Of a stretch of 33,980 nt of DNA, positions 16,643-24,455 are shown one piece after another. Source of the stretch: Flavobacteriales bacterium (lineage in GTDB: Bacteria; Bacteroidota; Bacteroidia; Flavobacteriales_D; Sanyastnellaceae); contig CANIAA010000006.1 in NCBI GenBank assembly GCA_947465255.1, positions 1 through 33,980 of the forward strand. Direction: 5' to 3'. Under the pieces are notes generated by a model. That model saw nothing but the letters and a program-made list of their open reading frames with translations. It did not search any database and had not been told where the DNA came from. The position numbers were made by a program, and so were the translations under genes. Within the stretch, counting starts at the first letter, position 1; every line of letters begins with the position of its first letter.

Positions 16643-17341
16643 ATGAAAACGCTGATTCGGATACTGTCAATGTCTACCCTACTCTTAGCAGGTCAGAGAG
16701 CCGATAGCCAATGCCGCATTCGTGTGGAAGCCCCCGACTCGCTCCCCTTCTTGTTTTCGATGAGTGAAAGGAGTATTAATCAAATACCCGTGATTTCGAT
16801 GACACTCGATCAAGCCATTTCCGGAAAAATCAATTTTAAAGCAGACTTCCCTTCTCGACCGGAACTGAGTTTCACGCAGGTTGTAACCGTTAAAAAGAAC
16901 ACCTACCTGGAGTTTGCAATTGAGCGAAGCAAGGGCACGCTTAAATTCATTCTCAAAAGCGAGTCTGAAATGGCATTCCCGGAAGTGGCAAACACAGGCT
17001 CCATGGCAGACAGCAGTAAGACTCAAGGCCATAGACATACAGGCTGCTTTCCAGTGGCCGATGATGCTGCCTACCAGGCGATGCTCGTAAACGTAGAAGG
17101 CCAGCACTTCGAGTCGAAGAAGCTGAGTATCCTGTCGGAGTTCGCGTCCGCCCAGTGCATTCGAACCGAGCAACTGCGCAACATGATGAGCGTATTAACA
17201 CAAGAAGACAACAAAATCGCACTGCTCCTAGCCTCTAAAGATCACATTTACGACCCGGAACAAATTCGCGATGTCCTTAACGAGTTCTTTTTAGCACGCA
17301 ACAAAGAGAAGGCGACCGAGATTATAGAAGCCGGTAGATAG
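16643..17341 (+). CDS. DUF4476 domain protein, probably secreted
   Basis: This 232-residue protein has a probable signal peptide (LIRILSMSTLLLAGQRADSQ). An N-terminal beta-rich segment (about 21-110) is followed by a C-terminal DUF4476 domain (about 133-230) with the typical helical run FESKKLSILSEFASAQCIRTEQLRNMMSVLTQEDNKIALLL and KDHIYDPEQIRDVLNEFF. DUF4476 proteins are common in Bacteroidota and their role is unknown. It is spaced 9 bp from the flippase gene, so the two are probably co-transcribed. The start is the ATG at 16643. Confidence 0.8.
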   Translation: MKTLIRILSMSTLLLAGQRADSQCRIRVEAPDSLPFLFSMSERSINQIPVISMTLDQAISGKINFKADFPSRPELSFTQVVTVKKNTYLEFAIERSKGTLKFILKSESEMAFPEVANTGSMADSSKTQGHRHTGCFPVADDAAYQAMLVNVEGQHFESKKLSILSEFASAQCIRTEQLRNMMSVLTQEDNKIALLLASKDHIYDPEQIRDVLNEFFLARNKEKATEIIEAGR

Positions 17342-17387
17342 ACAAGTCTTTGCTAAATTCGTGCGCGTAAATTCAACGCACGTTTTC

Positions 17388-18458
17388 ATGAGCAAAATCC
17401 ACAACTTTAGTGCAGGCCCCTGCATTCTTCCGCAAGAAGTAATTGAACAAAGCGCAGCAGCCATCCGCGAATTCGACGGCATGGGTTTGTCGCTGATTGA
17501 AATCTCACACCGTTCGAAAAACTTCGAGCGCGTGATGGAAGAAGCACGATCACTAGTGAAAGAAATACTCGGGTTAAAACCAAATTACGAAGTGCTTTTC
17601 TTGCAAGGTGGTGCGACGCTTGGATTTTATACAGCGGCGCTTAACTACCTCAAAGAAGGGGGCAAGGCAGCATACGCGAATACAGGCGTGTGGGCTGCAG
17701 GCGCCATCAAAGAAGCGAAACTGGTTGGCGCTGTGGACGTCATTGCCGATTCTTCCGATAAGAATCACAGCTATATTCCTTCTTTCGAAGTGCCTTCAGG
17801 ATACGATTATTTCCACTTCACTTCGAACAATACGATTTACGGAACACAGTACCAGAGCTATCCGAAGTGCGATGTGCCGATGGTGTGCGACATGAGTTCC
17901 GATATTTTCTCGAAGCAATTCGACGCCAATCAATTCGCTATGATCTATGCGGGGGCGCAGAAGAACATGGGTCCGGCGGGCACTGTGTTATACATCATCG
18001 ACAAAGAACAGCTCGGTAAAACAGGACGCAAGCTTCCTACTTACATGGATTTGCAAGCACATATCGACAAAGACTCGATGTATAACACACCTCCTGTTTT
18101 TGCGGTGTATGCAAGTATGCTCACTCTGCGTTGGATCAAGAACAACGGCGGATTGAAAGGCATGGAGGACCGCAACAGAGCGAAGAAAGATTTGTTCTAC
18201 AACGAACTCGATCGCAACTCGCTTTTCCACGGACACAGCGAGCCAGGTTCACGCTCTTGGATGAACCCCACCTTCCGTCTCAACGACGATAGCACCGCCG
18301 CAGAGTTCGATAAGATGTGGAAAGAAGCCGGCATCAGCGGCATAGCAGGTCACCGCTCTGTGGGCGGCTACCGCGCCAGCATGTACAACGCACTGCCCAT
18401 CGAAAGCGTGCAAGTGCTGGTGGATGTGATGGCTGAGTTTGAAAGAGCGAAGGGATAG
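17388..18458 (+). CDS. serC: phosphoserine aminotransferase
   Basis: SerC is the PLP enzyme that converts 3-phosphohydroxypyruvate and glutamate to O-phosphoserine, the second step of serine synthesis; it also serves pyridoxine synthesis in some bacteria. The 356-residue protein has the SerC start NFSAGPCILP, the phosphate/PLP region LQGGATLGF, the Schiff-base lysine Lys192 in YAGAQKNMGPAG, and the C-terminal GHRSVGGYRASMYNALP. The track ORF begins at a GTG at 17361; the ATG at 17388 immediately before SKIHNFSAGP is the correct start. A TAAATTCG sequence (17354-17361) resembles a -7 box, and CGTGCG/CGCACG arms (17360-17382) flank the leader. serA follows after a repeat-filled gap. Confidence 0.96.
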   Translation: MSKIHNFSAGPCILPQEVIEQSAAAIREFDGMGLSLIEISHRSKNFERVMEEARSLVKEILGLKPNYEVLFLQGGATLGFYTAALNYLKEGGKAAYANTGVWAAGAIKEAKLVGAVDVIADSSDKNHSYIPSFEVPSGYDYFHFTSNNTIYGTQYQSYPKCDVPMVCDMSSDIFSKQFDANQFAMIYAGAQKNMGPAGTVLYIIDKEQLGKTGRKLPTYMDLQAHIDKDSMYNTPPVFAVYASMLTLRWIKNNGGLKGMEDRNRAKKDLFYNELDRNSLFHGHSEPGSRSWMNPTFRLNDDSTAAEFDKMWKEAGISGIAGHRSVGGYRASMYNALPIESVQVLVDVMAEFERAKG

Positions 18459-18465
18459 ATGGGAA

Positions 18466-18605
18466 GTACGAGGGACGAGGGACGAGGGACGAAGTACGAG
18501 GTAAGTTGGACGAAGTACGAGGGACTATTCACTATTTACTATTCACTATTTACTATTTACTATTTACTATTCACTATTTACTATTTACTGTTCACTACTC
18601 ACCAA
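18466..18605. repeat. heptamer tandem array A (20 units, serC-serA gap)
   Basis: Twenty consecutive 7-bp units stay in one phase. The first eight are GKACGAG-type (GTACGAG, GGACGAG, GGACGAA) and the rest are TCACTAT or TTACTAT variants. The change of unit family takes place without loss of the 7-bp register. The track ORF over this region is an artefact. Confidence 0.92.
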
Positions 18606-18626
18606 TCACAACTCCAACACGCACCT

Positions 18627-18658
18627 ATTCTCCTACAATCCTTCACCCCTATAATCCT
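18627..18658 (-). repeat. octamer repeat, AGGATTRT family, reverse orientation
   Basis: Four 8-bp units lie in register: ATTCTCCT, ACAATCCT, TCACCCCT and ATAATCCT. On the minus strand they read as AGGATTRT variants. The array ends 5 bp before the serA ATG. Confidence 0.6.
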
Positions 18659-18663
18659 TCCAC

Positions 18664-19620
18664 ATGAAAATCCTCGCCAACGACGGCATCGACAGCACCG
18701 GTAAGAAAGCCCTTGAAGCTATGGGCTGCACTGTAATCACCGAAAAAGTTGCACAGGAAAATCTGGCTGCAGCCATCAACACCGAAGGCTACGACGGCCT
18801 CTTGGTGCGCAGTGCAACTACTGCACGCAAAGACTTGATTGATGCGTGTCCGGGATTGAAGTTCATCGGTCGCGGTGGCGTGGGCATCGACAACATCGAT
18901 GCAGAGTATGCGCGCAGCAAAGGCGTTGACGTGTTCAACACACCTGCTTCGAGTTCACAAGCTGTGGCGGAATTGGTGATGTCGGTATTGTTTGCAGCAG
19001 CGCGCGGTGTATACGACAGTGGTCGCAACATGCACTCAGCTGATGGAAAAGCATTTGAAACACTGAAAAAGAAATACAGCAAAGGATTTGAGTTGCGCGG
19101 CAAGACCATTGGCATTGTAGGTTTCGGGCGTATTGGTCAGAGCCTAGCCTCGTATGCTCTTGGATGCGGCATGCGCGTAATTGCATGCGACCGCACAACT
19201 GATGAGTACAAGACGCTCACTATAGACATGGGCGGACAAAACGTTCACGTCAATGTTCCCTACATGCCCTTTCATGCCTTGCTTCGCGAAGCTGATATTG
19301 TGTCGCTGCACGTGCCCAAACAGGCCGATGGCTCAGCCGTAATCGGAAGCGAAGAATTCCAGTATGTGCGCGAAGGCGCTGTTCTGATAAATACCTCGCG
19401 CGGTGGTGTCATAGACGAAACTGCTCTTATTGAAAATCTCAACAACGGCAAAGTGCGCTCGGCGTGTCTCGATGTATTTGTCGGAGAACCGAACGCTAAT
19501 CCTGCCATCATTTCTCACCCCGGCATCATTGCTACGCCGCACATCGGCGCGAGCACGGTGGAAGCGCAGGAGCGCATTGGGTTGGAGATTGCGGAGAATG
19601 TGAGGAGGATAAAAGGATAG
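18664..19620 (+). CDS. serA: D-3-phosphoglycerate dehydrogenase (short form)
   Basis: SerA oxidises 3-phosphoglycerate to 3-phosphohydroxypyruvate with NAD+, the committed step of serine synthesis. This 318-residue protein has the 2-hydroxyacid dehydrogenase fold: substrate-side VRSATTARKDLID and GRGGVGIDNID, the NAD-binding loop GIVGFGRIGQSLASYALG, and the catalytic triad Arg246 (NTSRGGVID), Glu275 (DVFVGEP) and His293 (TPHIGAST). It lacks the C-terminal ACT and ASB domains, so it is unlikely to be inhibited by serine through ACT binding. Its last codons and stop lie inside an octamer repeat. It is preceded by serC and followed by DUF1015. Confidence 0.95.
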   Translation: MKILANDGIDSTGKKALEAMGCTVITEKVAQENLAAAINTEGYDGLLVRSATTARKDLIDACPGLKFIGRGGVGIDNIDAEYARSKGVDVFNTPASSSQAVAELVMSVLFAAARGVYDSGRNMHSADGKAFETLKKKYSKGFELRGKTIGIVGFGRIGQSLASYALGCGMRVIACDRTTDEYKTLTIDMGGQNVHVNVPYMPFHALLREADIVSLHVPKQADGSAVIGSEEFQYVREGAVLINTSRGGVIDETALIENLNNGKVRSACLDVFVGEPNANPAIISHPGIIATPHIGASTVEAQERIGLEIAENVRRIKG

Positions 19621-19637
19621 TAGGATTATAGGATTGC
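19614..19637 (+). repeat. octamer repeat, AGGATTRT family, overlapping the serA stop
   Basis: Three in-register units, AGGATAGT, AGGATTAT and AGGATTGC, begin inside the last serA codons; the serA TAG stop (19618-19620) is part of the first unit. Confidence 0.6.
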
Positions 19638-19687
19638 AGTGGGGGCCAACTTTCAACATTCACTTTCATTTTTTCAGCGCTTAGAAA

Positions 19688-19711
19688 TTCTGCGTTCTTT
19701 GCGTCTTCGCG
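19688..19711 (+). repeat. octamer repeat, TCTTYGCG family
   Basis: Three in-register 8-bp units TTCTGCGT, TCTTTGCG and TCTTCGCG. Strings of this kind (TTTGCGTCTTCGCGG) are familiar in intergenic DNA of Bacteroidota from general knowledge; function unknown. Confidence 0.5.
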
Positions 19712-19746
19712 GTTAATCCACTTCCCTCCTATCTTTGACGGAAAAT

Positions 19747-19858
19747 TAGTCACTAGTCACTAGTCACTAGTCACTAGTCACTAGTCACTAGTCACTAGTC
19801 ACTAGTCACTAGTCACTAGTCACTCGCAACTAGTCACTCGCAACTCGTCACTCGCCAC
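19747..19858. repeat. heptamer tandem array B (16 units, upstream of the DUF1015 gene)
   Basis: Eleven perfect TAGTCAC units are followed by TCGCAAC, TAGTCAC, TCGCAAC, TCGTCAC and TCGCCAC, all in one 7-bp register. The array ends 5 bp before the ATG at 19864, so it occupies the place where a promoter or leader would lie. Confidence 0.95.
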
Positions 19859-19863
19859 TGATT

Positions 19864-21078
19864 ATGCCCTCCCTCCGCCCCTTCACCGCCGTTCGCCCCA
19901 CGCGCGACAAAGTGCACCTTGTGGCATCGCGCTCGTATGTGAGTTACACGGCGTTGCAATTGAGGTCAAAGTTGACGGAGAACCCGTTCAGCTTTCTGCA
20001 CATCATCCATCCGGATATGACAACGACGAACTTGCACAAGACGGTGGACTTAGGTGAGCGCTTCAAGCAGGTGCGCGGCAAGTACGACGAGTTTTTGGCC
20101 GAGGGTATTCTGCAACGCGATGACACACCGAGCCTTTACATCTACCGGCAGATCAAAGCCGGACATGCGTTCACCGGTATCATTGGCGCAGTTTCGGTCG
20201 ACGATTATCTCAGCGGTAAAATCAAAATCCACGAGAAGACCATTGCCAAGCGGGAAGAGACCTTTGTGCAATACCTCGACATTACGAAAATCAATGCCGA
20301 GCCTGTGCTGCTCATGGCGCGCGACAGCAAAACCATCGATGACATCATCGCCCAAAAAACTCTTGAGCGTCCGGAATACGACTTCACCACGACCAACAAA
20401 GTGCACCATCAGTTTTGGTTAATCGATGATGCTGCTTCCATTGAAGCCATTGCACAAGCATACGCAACGCAAGACGCTTTCTACATCGCCGACGGGCATC
20501 ACCGAAGCAGTAGCAGCGCGCTTTTATTTGAAAAACACAAAGCATCGATTACGAATGATCATGACCCGATGCGCTTTTGCCTAGCCTATATTCTTTCGGA
20601 AGAAAACGTGCGCATCTACGAGTTCAATCGCATTGTGAAAGATCTCAATGGTTTGAGCACTTCTGAAGTGCTTGAAAAACTTGGGAACGCTTTTCAGGTA
20701 GCACCTTCAGACAATCCTGTGCATCCGCATCGCAAAGGCGAAATGGGACTGTACCTGGAAAACAACTGGTATAAACTCAGCTTGAAAGAAGCCTCCGATA
20801 TTCTCGACGTGCAGTTACTCACCGATCTCGTGCTGGAGCCCATCTTCGGTATTTCCGATTTGCGCAAAGACAAGCGCATCAGTTTTATGGAAGGACCAAA
20901 AGGTCTTGACGCACTGATCCAAACCGTCGACAAGCAAGGCACAGGCGCTGCGTTCACACTTTTTGCCCCAACGGTAGATGACATCAAGCGCATCGCCGAC
21001 GCCGGTCAAACCATGCCACCCAAAAGCACGTGGGTAGAACCCAAACTTCGCAGCGGGTTAGTTGTTTATGAGTTCTGA
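19864..21078 (+). CDS. DUF1015 family protein (serine-cluster associated)
   Basis: This 404-residue cytosolic protein is a full-length DUF1015 member (COG4198). Visible family features include the N-terminal LRPFTAVRPTRDKVHLVASRSYVSY, FLHIIHPD, PSLYIYRQ, and the most conserved block FYIADGHHRSSSSALLF (about residue 211). The C-terminal half includes FLAYILSEEN-like and ISFMEGPKGLDALI segments. In Bacteroidota and other phyla the gene is often next to serC and serA, as here. The DGHHR motif recalls the ParB/sulfiredoxin-type fold of free serine kinase SerK, so a role in serine or phosphoserine metabolism is a reasonable inference but is not shown. The ATG follows heptamer array B by 5 bp. The yggS gene starts next to its stop. 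Confidence 0.88.
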   Translation: MPSLRPFTAVRPTRDKVHLVASRSYVSYTALQLRSKLTENPFSFLHIIHPDMTTTNLHKTVDLGERFKQVRGKYDEFLAEGILQRDDTPSLYIYRQIKAGHAFTGIIGAVSVDDYLSGKIKIHEKTIAKREETFVQYLDITKINAEPVLLMARDSKTIDDIIAQKTLERPEYDFTTTNKVHHQFWLIDDAASIEAIAQAYATQDAFYIADGHHRSSSSALLFEKHKASITNDHDPMRFCLAYILSEENVRIYEFNRIVKDLNGLSTSEVLEKLGNAFQVAPSDNPVHPHRKGEMGLYLENNWYKLSLKEASDILDVQLLTDLVLEPIFGISDLRKDKRISFMEGPKGLDALIQTVDKQGTGAAFTLFAPTVDDIKRIADAGQTMPPKSTWVEPKLRSGLVVYEF

Positions 21079-21079
21079 C

Positions 21080-21751
21080 ATGGCATCTATCGCTGAAAAC
21101 ATACACACCCTTCTCAAGGAACTTCCCGCTCACGTTCGCCTTATCGCTGTTTCGAAAACGAAACCGGTGTCAGATCTTCAACAAGCATACGACGCCGGCC
21201 AGCGCATATTCGGAGAAAATTATGTGCAAGAGTTGACCGAAAAGCAACCGCTGCTTCCGGCAGATATAGAATGGCATTTTATCGGTCACTTGCAAAGCAA
21301 TAAGGTGAAATACATCGCACCCTTTGTGCATTGCATTCACGGTGTGGATAGTTTCAAGCTGCTGAAAGAAATCAGCAAGCAGGCCGTTAAAAACAACCGC
21401 ACCATCCAATGCCTGTTGCAGGTTCATATCGCCCAAGAAGAAAGTAAATTCGGTTTCTCCCCTGCAGAACTTTCGGAGCAAAGTTCCTCTTTCAACCCTC
21501 AGGATTATCCAGGTATTGAGCTGTGCGGACTGATGGGCATGGCTTCTTTTTCAGACGACCAAGAACTTGTTCGCAGTGAGTTTCAGCACTTGAAATCGAC
21601 CTTCGACGTGTTACAATCAGGCGCGTTTAGCTCTTTATCATCCTTTCGTGAAATCTCTATGGGCATGAGCGGCGACTGGAAAATGGCCATCGAAGAAGGC
21701 AGCACGATGATACGTGTTGGAAGCGCTATTTTTGGAAGCCGAAATCAATAA
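21080..21751 (+). CDS. yggS: YggS/PLPBP family pyridoxal phosphate homeostasis protein
   Basis: YggS proteins bind PLP without a known catalytic activity and control cellular vitamin B6 and amino acid homeostasis. The protein has the PLP lysine Lys26 in LIAVSKTKP, then GENYVQE, EWHFIGHLQSNK, a central QVHIAQEESKFGF, and the phosphate-binding C-terminal MGMSGDWKMAIEEGSTMIRVGSAIFG. The track ORF starts at a TTG (21062); I chose the ATG at 21080, one base after the DUF1015 stop, because MASIAENIHTLL aligns with the usual start; the ATG at 21068 is an alternative. The gene order serC, serA (both adjacent to PLP use), DUF1015, yggS fits a B6/serine theme. Confidence 0.95.
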   Translation: MASIAENIHTLLKELPAHVRLIAVSKTKPVSDLQQAYDAGQRIFGENYVQELTEKQPLLPADIEWHFIGHLQSNKVKYIAPFVHCIHGVDSFKLLKEISKQAVKNNRTIQCLLQVHIAQEESKFGFSPAELSEQSSSFNPQDYPGIELCGLMGMASFSDDQELVRSEFQHLKSTFDVLQSGAFSSLSSFREISMGMSGDWKMAIEEGSTMIRVGSAIFGSRNQ

Positions 21752-21756
21752 GTACC

Positions 21757-21978
21757 ATGTCGAAAAAAACACGCATTATCTACCTCTGTATTGCACCCTG
21801 CCTGTTCCTGTTAAGCTGGTACATTTCACACAGAATGTATACCGACTATTTACAGAACGGAGTCGGTAATATGCGTTATGCCGGCGAAGAACGCAGCTTC
21901 ATGTATGCGTCCGTATTTACCGGAATCTATCTGGTGGCGTTTTTTGTGATACGCGATTTGTACAAGGATAAAGAGTGA
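21757..21978 (+). CDS. small two-TM membrane protein, unknown function
   Basis: This 73-residue protein has two predicted membrane segments (IIYLCIAPCLFLLSWYIS near 6-23 and FMYASVFTGIYLVAFFVI near 48-65) with a short polar loop containing GNMRYAGEERS. It lies 5 bp after the yggS stop and is probably co-transcribed with it. I do not recognise a family. The stop codon lies at the first unit of heptamer array C. Confidence 0.65.
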   Translation: MSKKTRIIYLCIAPCLFLLSWYISHRMYTDYLQNGVGNMRYAGEERSFMYASVFTGIYLVAFFVIRDLYKDKE

Positions 21979-22079
21979 CTAGTGATTAGTGACTAGTGAT
22001 TAGTGAATAGTGACTAGTGAATAGTGACTAGTGAGCAGTAACTACTGGCAAGTCACTACTCACTAGTCACTAGTCACTC
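21975..22079. repeat. heptamer tandem array C (15 units, changing orientation)
   Basis: Fifteen 7-bp units in one register begin with GTGACTA/GTGATTA/GTGAATA and end with GTCACTA/CTCACTA. The two halves are opposite orientations of the array B unit. They form a perfect 13-bp inverted repeat, TAGTGACTAGTGA (22022-22034) and TCACTAGTCACTA (22060-22072), with a 25-nt loop. Confidence 0.93.
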
Positions 22080-22158
22080 AGTTATAGGCATATTATTCCC
22101 CTCGCTCCGCCCGCCATCGCTCGCAACTTTTAATTTTATGCTCATAAATTCTTTTTCG

Positions 22159-22175
22159 TTGTAAATAGTTTACAA
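22159..22175. promoter_or_regulatory. perfect palindrome upstream of recA, candidate operator
   Basis: TTGTAAA and TTTACAA are perfect inverted arms around a TAG spacer, 59 bp before the recA ATG. Downstream lie weak promoter-like sequences (TACCTTGC at 22187, and TTG-N20-TAACTTTT at 22191-22221). This is the expected position of a damage-response operator, but it is not a LexA box that I recognise. Confidence 0.5.
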
Positions 22176-22234
22176 TCACGCCCACATACCTTGCGTCACT
22201 ATTCAAGGATAGCTAACTTTTAAAACACAATACA

Positions 22235-23248
22235 ATGGCTGATGTAAACAAAGAAAAAATGAAGGCGCTCCAACTCGCCATGGACAAGTTGGAAAAAACG
22301 TATGGTAAAGGTGCCGTGATGAAACTCGGCGACGAAGCCACCGAGCAAATTGAGGTTATCCCCAGCGGTTCTATCGGTGTGGATTTGGCCTTGGGCATAG
22401 GCGGTTATCCGAAAGGACGTATCGTAGAAATCTATGGTCCGGAATCTTCAGGTAAAACAACCCTGGCCATCCATGCGATTGCCGAGTGCCAGAAGGCGGG
22501 CGGTATTTGTGCCATCATCGATGCGGAACACGCGTTCGACAAGTTCTACGCAGAGGCGTTGGGTGTTGACACCGAAAACTTGCTCATTTCACAGCCCGAC
22601 AACGGTGAACAAGGATTGGAAATCGCAGACAACCTCATTCGTTCAGGCGCCATTGACCTCATCGTGATCGACTCAGTAGCCGCGCTTACTCCGCGTGCTG
22701 AAATCGAAGGCGAAATGGGCGACAGCAACGTAGGTGTTCAGGCCCGTTTGATGTCGAAGGCATTGCGCAAGCTTACATCGACCATCAGCAAGACAGGTTG
22801 CTGCTGCATCTTCATCAACCAATTGCGTGAGAAAATCGGTGTTATGTTCGGAAACCCCGAAACAACTACAGGTGGTAATGCATTGAAATTCTATGCTTCC
22901 GTGCGTATCGACATCCGTCGTTCACAGCAAATCAAAGACGGTGAAAACGCTATCGGTAACCGCACTAAGGTGAAAATCGTGAAGAACAAAGTAGCTCCAC
23001 CATTCCGCACCGCCGAGTTCGACATTATCTACGGTCATGGCATTAGCCGCGTAGGCGAACTCATCGACATGGGTGTTGACTTAAACGTGGTAAAGAAGAG
23101 CGGCTCATGGTTCAGCTACAACGAAACCAAATTGGGCCAAGGCCGCGATGCAGTGAAGCAGCTGCTCGAAGACAATCCGGATTTGATGGAGGAAATCGAG
23201 ACCAAGGTGAAAGAAGCTATTGCAGCCAAGAACCTGGTAACAGCATAA
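22235..23248 (+). CDS. recA: recombinase RecA
   Basis: RecA forms ATP-dependent filaments on single-stranded DNA, drives strand exchange and stimulates LexA self-cleavage. The 337-residue protein has the Walker A loop GPESSGKTT (residues 68-76), the Walker B region [22 protein letters not shown], the DNA-binding loop 1/2 region with [43 protein letters not shown], and the [15 protein letters not shown] signature. The C-terminus is short and mildly acidic. Length is normal and no intein is present. A strong terminator follows at 23336-23362. The leader has no Shine-Dalgarno sequence. Confidence 0.98.
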   Translation: MADVNKEKMKALQLAMDKLEKTYGKGAVMKLGDEATEQIEVIPSGSIGVDLALGIGGYPKGRIVEIYGPESSGKTTLAIHAIAECQKAGGICAIIDAEHAFDKFYAEALGVDTENLLISQPDNGEQGLEIADNLIRSGAIDLIVIDSVAALTPRAEIEGEMGDSNVGVQARLMSKALRKLTSTISKTGCCCIFINQLREKIGVMFGNPETTTGGNALKFYASVRIDIRRSQQIKDGENAIGNRTKVKIVKNKVAPPFRTAEFDIIYGHGISRVGELIDMGVDLNVVKKSGSWFSYNETKLGQGRDAVKQLLEDNPDLMEEIETKVKEAIAAKNLVTA

Positions 23249-23335
23249 CATTTCTTTTCATAGGTCCTACCCTCGCTACCAACCCATCAGCCAATTCGAT
23301 GCTATTTGGGGGAATGGACGGAAAGTGCGAAATTT

Positions 23336-23362
23336 GGCCCCCGATTGTTCGGGGGCCTTTTT
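23336..23362 (+). terminator. intrinsic terminator of recA
   Basis: GGCCCCCGA pairs with TCGGGGGCC (9 bp, TTGT loop), followed by TTTTT. It lies 21 bp before the TPR gene start, which shows that the longer track ORF start (23306) is wrong. Confidence 0.93.
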
Positions 23363-23383
23363 CATTTTAATCGTTTCAACCTC

Positions 23384-24439
23384 ATGCGCATTCTCTCTAT
23401 TCTGATCTCTTTCTGCTCGTTGCTTACCCTGCACTCATGCGATGGTATGCAACAGCCGAGCAATTCGGCTAACACCGAATTAGAAGCGCAAGCCGATTCA
23501 CTTGCACAACTTGACTCGCTATTACGCGCCATCAACCAGCGCATTATAGCCAACCCCAACGACTACACAGCCTACCTCGAGCGCGCTCGCTATTGGGGAG
23601 ATAGAGCAATGTATCCCAATGCATACACCGACATTTTGCGAGCCATTGGCATTGACTCCACGAAGGCAGACATCTACCTGCTACGTGGCGAATTATACTT
23701 CCAGCAGGAAAAAGTGAAGGAAGCGTATGACGACTACAACACCTGTTTACGTTATGACTCGCTAAACGTGCAGGGACTCCTGAAGAAAACAGGCATTGAT
23801 ATCGTACTCGGAAATCATGAGATAGCCAGGCGACAGCTCAACACAGCTTTGCGCGTCAACGAATTTGAACCTGAAGCGTATTACCTGCGCGGACGTTTGT
23901 ACAAGACGATGGGCGATACCGACGTTTCGGCATCCTCATACAAAACAGCCATTGAAGTAGACCCTGATTATTACGACGCGTATATTGAAGTGGGTTTGTT
24001 GTATGCCGCGAAAAAAAGTGACCTTGCCAAAGAATACTATACGTCAGCCATCGGTATTCGCCCGCTCAGCATTGAAGCATGGTACAACAAAGCGATGTAT
24101 TTGCAAGAAACCGGATTCCGCAAAAAGGAACGCTATAGGGAAGCCTTTACATGCTACGATGAGATTTTGAAAATCGATCCGAAGTTTGTAGCCGCTCACT
24201 TCAATAAAGGATTCGTATTCCTGGAATACCTTCAGCAATATGATAGTGCCGCAATCTATTTCAGCAATGCAGTAAACATTTTCCCCGGTTATTATCAAGC
24301 CTACTACAATCGGGGTCTTTGCAACGAAAGCATGAACAAACGCCCGGAAGCAGAAGCAGACTACCGAAAGGCATTGTCTATTCAACCTAACTACACCGAG
24401 GCAGCTGTTGCGCTGAGCAGGTTAACCGATGGAAAATAA
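23384..24439 (+). CDS. tetratricopeptide repeat lipoprotein
   Basis: This 351-residue protein starts with a lipoprotein signal (MRILSILISFCSLLTLHSCDG, Cys19) and continues as a run of about eight TPR units, for example AYTDILRAIGIDSTKADIYLLRGELYF, EAYYLRGRLYKTMGDTDVSASSYKTAIEVDPDYYDAYIEVG and QAYYNRGLCNESMNKRPEAEADYRKALSIQPNY. TPRs mediate protein-protein contacts, so this is a likely envelope scaffold of unknown partner. The track ORF starts at 23306 within the recA terminator; the ATG at 23384 is chosen because it opens the signal peptide. The gene converges with the NHL gene, the stops lying 6 bp apart. Confidence 0.88.
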   Translation: MRILSILISFCSLLTLHSCDGMQQPSNSANTELEAQADSLAQLDSLLRAINQRIIANPNDYTAYLERARYWGDRAMYPNAYTDILRAIGIDSTKADIYLLRGELYFQQEKVKEAYDDYNTCLRYDSLNVQGLLKKTGIDIVLGNHEIARRQLNTALRVNEFEPEAYYLRGRLYKTMGDTDVSASSYKTAIEVDPDYYDAYIEVGLLYAAKKSDLAKEYYTSAIGIRPLSIEAWYNKAMYLQETGFRKKERYREAFTCYDEILKIDPKFVAAHFNKGFVFLEYLQQYDSAAIYFSNAVNIFPGYYQAYYNRGLCNESMNKRPEAEADYRKALSIQPNYTEAAVALSRLTDGK

Positions 24440-24455
24440 GCCTTACTAATAAGGC
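24440..24455. terminator. short hairpin between convergent genes
   Basis: GCCTTA (24440-24445) and TAAGGC (24450-24455) form a 6-bp stem with a CTAA loop at the junction of the TPR and NHL gene ends. There is no T-tract, so terminator function is uncertain. Confidence 0.35.

Noticed and set aside
18459-18704. 81-aa plus-strand ORF between serC and serA
   Set aside because: It is translated heptamer and octamer repeat DNA (repeating FTIYYLL) and overlaps the serA start.
19747-22079. Heptamer arrays as CRISPR
   Set aside because: The units are contiguous 7-mers with no spacers, and no cas genes are present.
23306-23383. Upstream extension of the TPR lipoprotein ORF
   Set aside because: It runs through the recA terminator, and the lipoprotein signal starts at 23384.
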